Source: an uncultured Collinsella sp. (lineage in GTDB: Bacteria > Actinomycetota > Coriobacteriia > Coriobacteriales > Coriobacteriaceae). From it: a stretch of 16,884 nt of DNA. A program made the translations under genes and the position numbers. The stretch lies in NCBI GenBank assembly GCA_902494855.1, contig CABUVC010000011.1:1-16884 (forward strand), read 5' to 3'. The notes beneath the pieces are model-generated. The model had not been told where the DNA came from and made no database searches. It saw only the letters and a program-made list of their open reading frames with translations. This document shows, in pieces, positions 12,882-16,884 of the stretch. The stretch's first letter is position 1; the number at the start of each line of letters is the position of its first letter.

Positions 12882-14762
12882 TTGAACACCGAATCCAAGA
12901 GCGCAAAGCAAAAGGGGAAGCTGAGCGCCTTCGAGCCGTATATGTTGATGGCATATGACATTGCTGCAACTTTTATTGCCGTGTTTATTGCATCGTGGGG
13001 AACGCAGCATTGGGCGACGCTCAGCGGAGCAGCTGGTGCATGCCCGGCTATTCTTGTGCTTGCGCTTGTTAACGTTGTCGTCTTTTGGTTCTTTCATATG
13101 TATAGCAGCTTGTGGCGCTATGCGAGCATTTCTGAGGCTGGACGTATTGTTGCTGCTGTAACGGTAGGCTCAGTCATTGGCGACGTTATCTTTAACGTGT
13201 TATTTGGCAAGGGTATGACCCTTCGTGAGGACGTTATGGCATGGGCTGTCGTCCTCATTATTTGCGGTGGCGGCCGCTTTACCATTCGCGCCATTTATGG
13301 TAGCCAGCTCTGGCGTTTTAAAAGCAATTCCGATGCGCATCTCCCGCGTACGCTCATCGTAGGAGCAGGGGAGACCGGCTCTCTCTCCATCAAACGTATG
13401 CTCAACGGAGACCCCGATATGATCGGTGATCCGGTTGCCGTTGTTGACGATGATCCCAATAAGCAAAACCAGCGTATTCATGACGTTAAGGTCTGCGGTA
13501 CTTGCGCCGATATCCCTACTATTGCACATGATTGTGAAGCAGAACAGATTGTCGTGGCAATTCCGAGCGCCACGCATGAAGAGCGTCAGCGTATCTATGA
13601 CCTATGCATGAAGACAGGTCTTAGGGTCCTCACGCTTCCCAATGTCCGCGATATTCCGCAGGACGGTGTAGGCAGGGTTGCCCTTCGTGAGGTCGAGATC
13701 AGCGATTTGCTTTCTCGCGAGGAGAAATCGCTTGATCTTAACCAGATGGGCTACGTTACCGGTAAGCGTATTTTGGTTACGGGCGGCGGCGGATCTATTG
13801 GCTCAGAGCTTGTACGTCAGTTGCTTCCGGCAAAGCCTTCGCAAATCGTGTTGTTCGACATTTACGAGAACACAACCTACGAGCTGTATCACGACATCAT
13901 CAGGACCGCTCATGAACAAGGCACTGATATTCAAGTCTATATTGGCTCTATTACGCATCTCCCAGCGATTGCTAAGGTCTTTGAGAAGTACCATCCTCAA
14001 GTTGTTTTCCACGCTGCAGCCCACAAGCACGTTCCTCTTATGGAACACAACGCCCGCGAGGCAATCGAGAATAACGTCTTTGGCACGCTCAATGTTGTAC
14101 GCCTTGCCGACAAGTACCAGTGCAGCCACTATGTGCAGATTTCTACCGATAAGGCCGTTAATCCCACGAACGTAATGGGTGCCACCAAGCGTATGGACGA
14201 GATGATCGTTCAGTATTACGCGGCAAACAGTAAGACCATCTTTACGGCTGTTCGCTTTGGTAATGTTCTGGGTAGTCATGGATCGGTTATCCCGCTGTTT
14301 AAGCGCCAGCTTCGTGAGGGTGGCCCTATCACCATTACGCACAAGGACATCACGCGTTACTTCATGACCATCCCGGAGGCCAGCAAGCTTGTCATTACTG
14401 CCGGCGCTTTGGCGCATGGCGGCGAGATTTTTGTACTGGACATGGGTGAGCCGGTTAAGATCTACGACCTTGCCATCAACCTTATTACGCTGAGCGGTCT
14501 TAAGCCTGGCAAGGATATCCAGATCAAAGAAGTCGGCCTGCGTCCTGGCGAAAAGATGTATGAGGAGCTTCTTATGGACAACGAGCAGCTCCTGCCTACC
14601 GAGCATTCCGAGATTCGCATTTCCACAGCCGAGGCCGACAAGATGGAAGAGATCAAAGACAAGCTCGAGAAGCTTCATGATTGCCTCGAAAAGGATAACG
14701 ACACGGTTAAATCCGTTCTCGCCGAGGTTGTACCTACGTATCATCCGCAGTTTAACGATTAG
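12882..14762 (+). CDS. Membrane UDP-sugar 4,6-dehydratase (PglF/CapD/WbpM type)
   Basis: A 626-residue polysaccharide-biosynthesis dehydratase. Four hydrophobic segments at about 20-40, 53-72, 88-108 and 118-133 anchor it in the membrane. A first Rossmann-like domain starts at LIVGAGETG (158-166). The catalytic extended SDR domain starts with TGGGGSIGSE (300-309, NAD binding) and carries HAAAHKHVPLME (377-388) and STDKAVNPTNVMGATKR (421-437). In that last motif the Tyr of ordinary SDRs is absent and Thr-Asp-Lys take its place, as in PglF-type enzymes. It converts UDP-GlcNAc to the 4-keto-6-deoxy sugar (family knowledge). A TTG start at 12882 follows a purine-rich GAGAGAAGAGCGGA; no ATG fits better. 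The next gene starts 15 bp later and would aminate the 4-keto product. Confidence 0.93.
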   Translation: MNTESKSAKQKGKLSAFEPYMLMAYDIAATFIAVFIASWGTQHWATLSGAAGACPAILVLALVNVVVFWFFHMYSSLWRYASISEAGRIVAAVTVGSVIGDVIFNVLFGKGMTLREDVMAWAVVLIICGGGRFTIRAIYGSQLWRFKSNSDAHLPRTLIVGAGETGSLSIKRMLNGDPDMIGDPVAVVDDDPNKQNQRIHDVKVCGTCADIPTIAHDCEAEQIVVAIPSATHEERQRIYDLCMKTGLRVLTLPNVRDIPQDGVGRVALREVEISDLLSREEKSLDLNQMGYVTGKRILVTGGGGSIGSELVRQLLPAKPSQIVLFDIYENTTYELYHDIIRTAHEQGTDIQVYIGSITHLPAIAKVFEKYHPQVVFHAAAHKHVPLMEHNAREAIENNVFGTLNVVRLADKYQCSHYVQISTDKAVNPTNVMGATKRMDEMIVQYYAANSKTIFTAVRFGNVLGSHGSVIPLFKRQLREGGPITITHKDITRYFMTIPEASKLVITAGALAHGGEIFVLDMGEPVKIYDLAINLITLSGLKPGKDIQIKEVGLRPGEKMYEELLMDNEQLLPTEHSEIRISTAEADKMEEIKDKLEKLHDCLEKDNDTVKSVLAEVVPTYHPQFND

Positions 14763-14777
14763 GGATAAGGAGCCACC

Positions 14778-16031
14778 ATGGACATTAAACCCTTCGAGAA
14801 TAAAGTTTGGCTTAGCTCGCCGACCATGCACGGCGATGAGCTCAAATACATTACCGAGGCGTATGAGACCAACTGGATGTCGACGGTAGGGGAGAATATC
14901 AACGAAATCGAACGCCAAATGGCCGAAAAGATTGGTTGCGGCTATGCCGTTGCTCTTTCTTGTGGTACTTCTTCGTTGCATCTTGCCATGAAGCTCGCAG
15001 GAATTAAGCCCGGTGATGAAGTCCTTTGCAGCGATATGACGTTCGACGCTACGGTGAACCCAGTTGTTTACGAGGGCGGTGTTCCTGTATTTATCGATAC
15101 CGAGCGTGACACCTGGAATATGGATCCCGTCGCTCTTGAAAAAGCCTTCGAACTACATCCGACTGCAAAGGTCGTTGTGGCGGCTCATCTTTACGGAACG
15201 CCTGGCAAAGTCGAAGAGCTTCGTTCAATTTGCGATGCGCACGGGGCTGTCCTTGTTGAGGATGCTGCAGAGTCACTTGGCGCCACGTATAAGGGTCGTC
15301 AGACTGGTACGTTTGGTGACATCAGCGCCATTAGCTTTAACGGCAATAAGATCATTACCGGTTCCGCTGGTGGCATGCTTTTAACTAATAGTAAAGAGGC
15401 AGCCGATAAAACTCGCAAATGGTCGACCCAGTCGCGCGAAGCCGCTCCCTGGTACCAGCATGAGGAGCTTGGCTATAACTATCGCATGAGCAATGTAATT
15501 GCCGGTGTCGTGCGTGGCCAGATTCCGTATCTGGAGGAGCATATTGCCCAAAAGAAGGCTATTTACATGCGTTACAAAGAGGGCTTCAAGGGTCTGCCGG
15601 TGAGCATGAACCCCTATGACCCTAACGTTTGTGAGCCTAACTTCTGGCTTTCTTGCCTGCTAATAGACTCTGACGCAATGTGCAAACAGGTTCGAGGCGA
15701 GAGTGAGGCACTTTACGTAAGCGAGCCTGGCAAGAGCTGCCCCACCGAGATTCTTGAGGCTATTGCCGCCATTAACGCCGAGGGTCGTCCAATATGGAAG
15801 CCTATGCACATGCAGCCTATTTATCGCATGAATGCTTTCGTGACGCGCGAGGGCAATGGTCGAGCTAAGACCAACGCGTATATTTCCGGTGGTGCAACGG
15901 GTACAGATGGCTTGCCTTTGGATATTGGCGCCGATATCTTCCATCGTGGTCTCTGTCTGCCCTCCGACAACAAGATGACTCCCGAGCAGCAGGACGTTAT
16001 CATCGATGTGATTAGGCGTTGTTTTGAGTAG
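14778..16031 (+). CDS. DegT/DnrJ/EryC1/StrS aminotransferase (PglE-like)
   Basis: A 417-residue PLP-dependent sugar aminotransferase. It shows GTSSLHLA at 63-70 (cofactor phosphate binding), EDAAESLGA at 161-169 with the PLP-pyridine Asp, SFNGNKIIT at 187-194 with Schiff-base Lys191, and the C-terminal WKPMHMQP and GLCLPSDN signatures. The SFNGNK wording and the dehydratase just upstream point to transamination of UDP-4-keto-6-deoxy-GlcNAc to the 4-amino sugar, as PglE does. It is about 30 residues longer than PglE as I recall it, mainly from extra sequence around residues 305-340. The start ATG at 14778 has AAGGAG five bases upstream. Its stop codon overlaps the start of the next gene, implying translational coupling. 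Confidence 0.93.
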   Translation: MDIKPFENKVWLSSPTMHGDELKYITEAYETNWMSTVGENINEIERQMAEKIGCGYAVALSCGTSSLHLAMKLAGIKPGDEVLCSDMTFDATVNPVVYEGGVPVFIDTERDTWNMDPVALEKAFELHPTAKVVVAAHLYGTPGKVEELRSICDAHGAVLVEDAAESLGATYKGRQTGTFGDISAISFNGNKIITGSAGGMLLTNSKEAADKTRKWSTQSREAAPWYQHEELGYNYRMSNVIAGVVRGQIPYLEEHIAQKKAIYMRYKEGFKGLPVSMNPYDPNVCEPNFWLSCLLIDSDAMCKQVRGESEALYVSEPGKSCPTEILEAIAAINAEGRPIWKPMHMQPIYRMNAFVTREGNGRAKTNAYISGGATGTDGLPLDIGADIFHRGLCLPSDNKMTPEQQDVIIDVIRRCFE

Positions 16032-16743
16032 GCTGGATAACGAGTCGTTCTATCAGCGATTTGGCAAACGAGCAATAGATCTTTGCCTTTCACTTATACT
16101 TTTGATTTTATTCTGGTGGGTACTGGCTGTTGTCGCATTGCTGGTGCGAGTCAAGCTCGGCAGTCCAGTGCTGTTCAGACAGCCACGGCCGGGTAAGAAT
16201 GAGAAAATCTTTAACCTTTATAAGTTTCGTACGATGACCGATGAGCGTGATGAAAGCGGCAATCTTTTGCCTGACGAGGTGCGTCTGACAAAGTTTGGTA
16301 AGGCATTGCGCGCGACAAGTCTGGACGAACTACCAGAGGTATTCAATATCTTACTTGGAGAGATGGCCATCATCGGACCGAGACCTCAGCTGGTTCGCGA
16401 TATGGTCTTCATGACGCCAGAACAGCGCCGGCGCCATTGCGTGCGCCCCGGCCTTTCTGGTCTTGCTCAGGTGAACGGGCGCAATGCAATTGCCTGGGAT
16501 GACAAGTTAGCCTACGACTTGGACTATATCGAGCACATCACATTCGCGGGTGATGTCGCCATCTTCTTCAAGACCCTTGCCAAAGCCTTCGTGAAACAGG
16601 AGGGCATTACCGAGGACGGAATGGCTACCGCCGCCGATTACGGCGATTACTTGCTCGCTAAGAAGCGCGTGACGCGTGAGAAGTACGACGACCTGCAAGC
16701 ACAGGCAAAGAAATTATTGAACGAAACGGTCGTGATCCTGTGA
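16024..16743 (+). CDS. PglC-like initiating sugar-1-phosphate transferase
   Basis: A 239-residue bacterial sugar transferase of the small monotopic phosphoglycosyl transferase type. It moves a sugar-1-phosphate from its UDP carrier to undecaprenyl phosphate in the membrane. A hydrophobic membrane segment at about 17-41 is followed by KFRTM at 67-71, the catalytic pair Asp101-Glu102 in SLDELP, GPRP at 118-121 and RPGLSGLAQVNGRN at 141-154. The resemblance to Campylobacter PglC is high throughout, but the Ser-Pro normally in the membrane helix is Trp31-Trp32 here. About 30 extra residues follow the normal C-terminus. The TTG start at 16024 overlaps the preceding stop by 8 bp; no other start gives the family N-terminus. 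It probably uses the amino-dideoxy sugar made by the two preceding enzymes. Confidence 0.9.
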   Translation: MSRLDNESFYQRFGKRAIDLCLSLILLILFWWVLAVVALLVRVKLGSPVLFRQPRPGKNEKIFNLYKFRTMTDERDESGNLLPDEVRLTKFGKALRATSLDELPEVFNILLGEMAIIGPRPQLVRDMVFMTPEQRRRHCVRPGLSGLAQVNGRNAIAWDDKLAYDLDYIEHITFAGDVAIFFKTLAKAFVKQEGITEDGMATAADYGDYLLAKKRVTREKYDDLQAQAKKLLNETVVIL

Positions 16744-16884
16744 GCGAAGGCGTCAAGGCGTTCGGCCTTGTATCCATCGTGATGCCATCGTACAATTCTG
16801 AACGCTTTATCGCGGAGAGTATAAAAAGCGTGCAGTCGCAGACATATGGCGATTGGGAGTTGCTAGTCGTTGACGACTGCTCTA
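16740..16884 (+). CDS. Family 2 glycosyltransferase, N-terminus only
   Basis: A GTG start overlaps the previous stop codon as GTGA (4-bp overlap), and the frame stays open to the window edge, giving 48 codons. The visible part, with LVSIVMPSYNSERFI followed by SVQSQTYGDWELLVVDDCS, is the standard GT-A start of GT2 enzymes: a beta strand, the PSYN motif, an SV.SQTY helix and the VVDDxS nucleotide-binding strand. It would add the next sugar to the lipid-linked precursor. Specificity cannot be told from this fragment. Confidence 0.9.
   Translation, partial: MSEGVKAFGLVSIVMPSYNSERFIAESIKSVQSQTYGDWELLVVDDCS

Noticed and set aside
13803..14981. 392-codon minus-strand frame opposite the dehydratase and aminotransferase
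   Set aside because: It overlaps two certain plus-strand genes and resembles no family.
1..16884. CRISPR array, insertion sequence, phage or toxin-antitoxin genes
   Set aside because: No regularly spaced repeats, transposase, integrase, Cas, phage structural or toxin-antitoxin frame was seen.

Overview
The window looks like a chromosomal segment from a GC-rich gut actinobacterium of the Coriobacteriia, most likely Collinsella or a close relative. This is an inference from the codon style (C/G-ending codons in the housekeeping genes, frequent GTG/TTG starts), the GlgC/GlgD pair, and Ala/Lys-rich histone-H1-like protein tails. No sequence search could be run to confirm it.

Positions 1-9635 (minus strand) hold a complete five-gene glycogen operon read in the order glgB, glgP, glgC, glgD, glgA and closed by a hairpin at 11-37. 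GlgC with its catalytically dead paralogue GlgD supplies ADP-glucose, GlgA elongates the alpha-1,4 chains, GlgB adds alpha-1,6 branches, and GlgP releases glucose-1-phosphate. Two of the five proteins carry long low-complexity tails. GlgA ends in about 287 residues of alternating acidic (E/A/P/V) and basic (K/T/R/A) blocks, and GlgB ends in about 75 Lys/Ala/Pro-rich residues resembling histone H1. Strong stem-loops lie between glgD and glgA and between glgP and glgC.

Positions 9636-9981 form a divergent control region. It has a good extended -10 promoter toward glgB, a leader of about 205 nt with hairpins, and several copies of a GGTAAAAC half-site arranged as inverted repeats over the promoter, as expected for a LacI-type or other dimeric repressor. 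On the plus strand, a HAD phosphatase (9982-10671) and a probable thiamine pyrophosphokinase (10681-11337) follow. Next comes a tRNA-Ala(GGC) with its own promoter and a very strong intrinsic terminator.

From 11510 the character changes. About 745 bp have no convincing protein gene but hold a run of hairpins, including mutually exclusive helices and a 73-nt near-continuous hairpin that itself encodes a candidate 17-residue leader peptide. Then comes a specialised NusG paralogue of the LoaP/RfaH kind (12255-12800), followed by tightly packed surface-polysaccharide genes: a membrane UDP-GlcNAc 4,6-dehydratase (PglF-like), a PLP sugar aminotransferase (PglE-like), a PglC-like phosphoglycosyl transferase, and the start of a family 2 glycosyltransferase cut off by the window edge. 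Together the first three would make a 4-amino-4,6-dideoxy sugar and load it onto undecaprenyl phosphate, the initiating step of a capsule, exopolysaccharide or glycan. The antiterminator is expected to let polymerase read the whole long operon.
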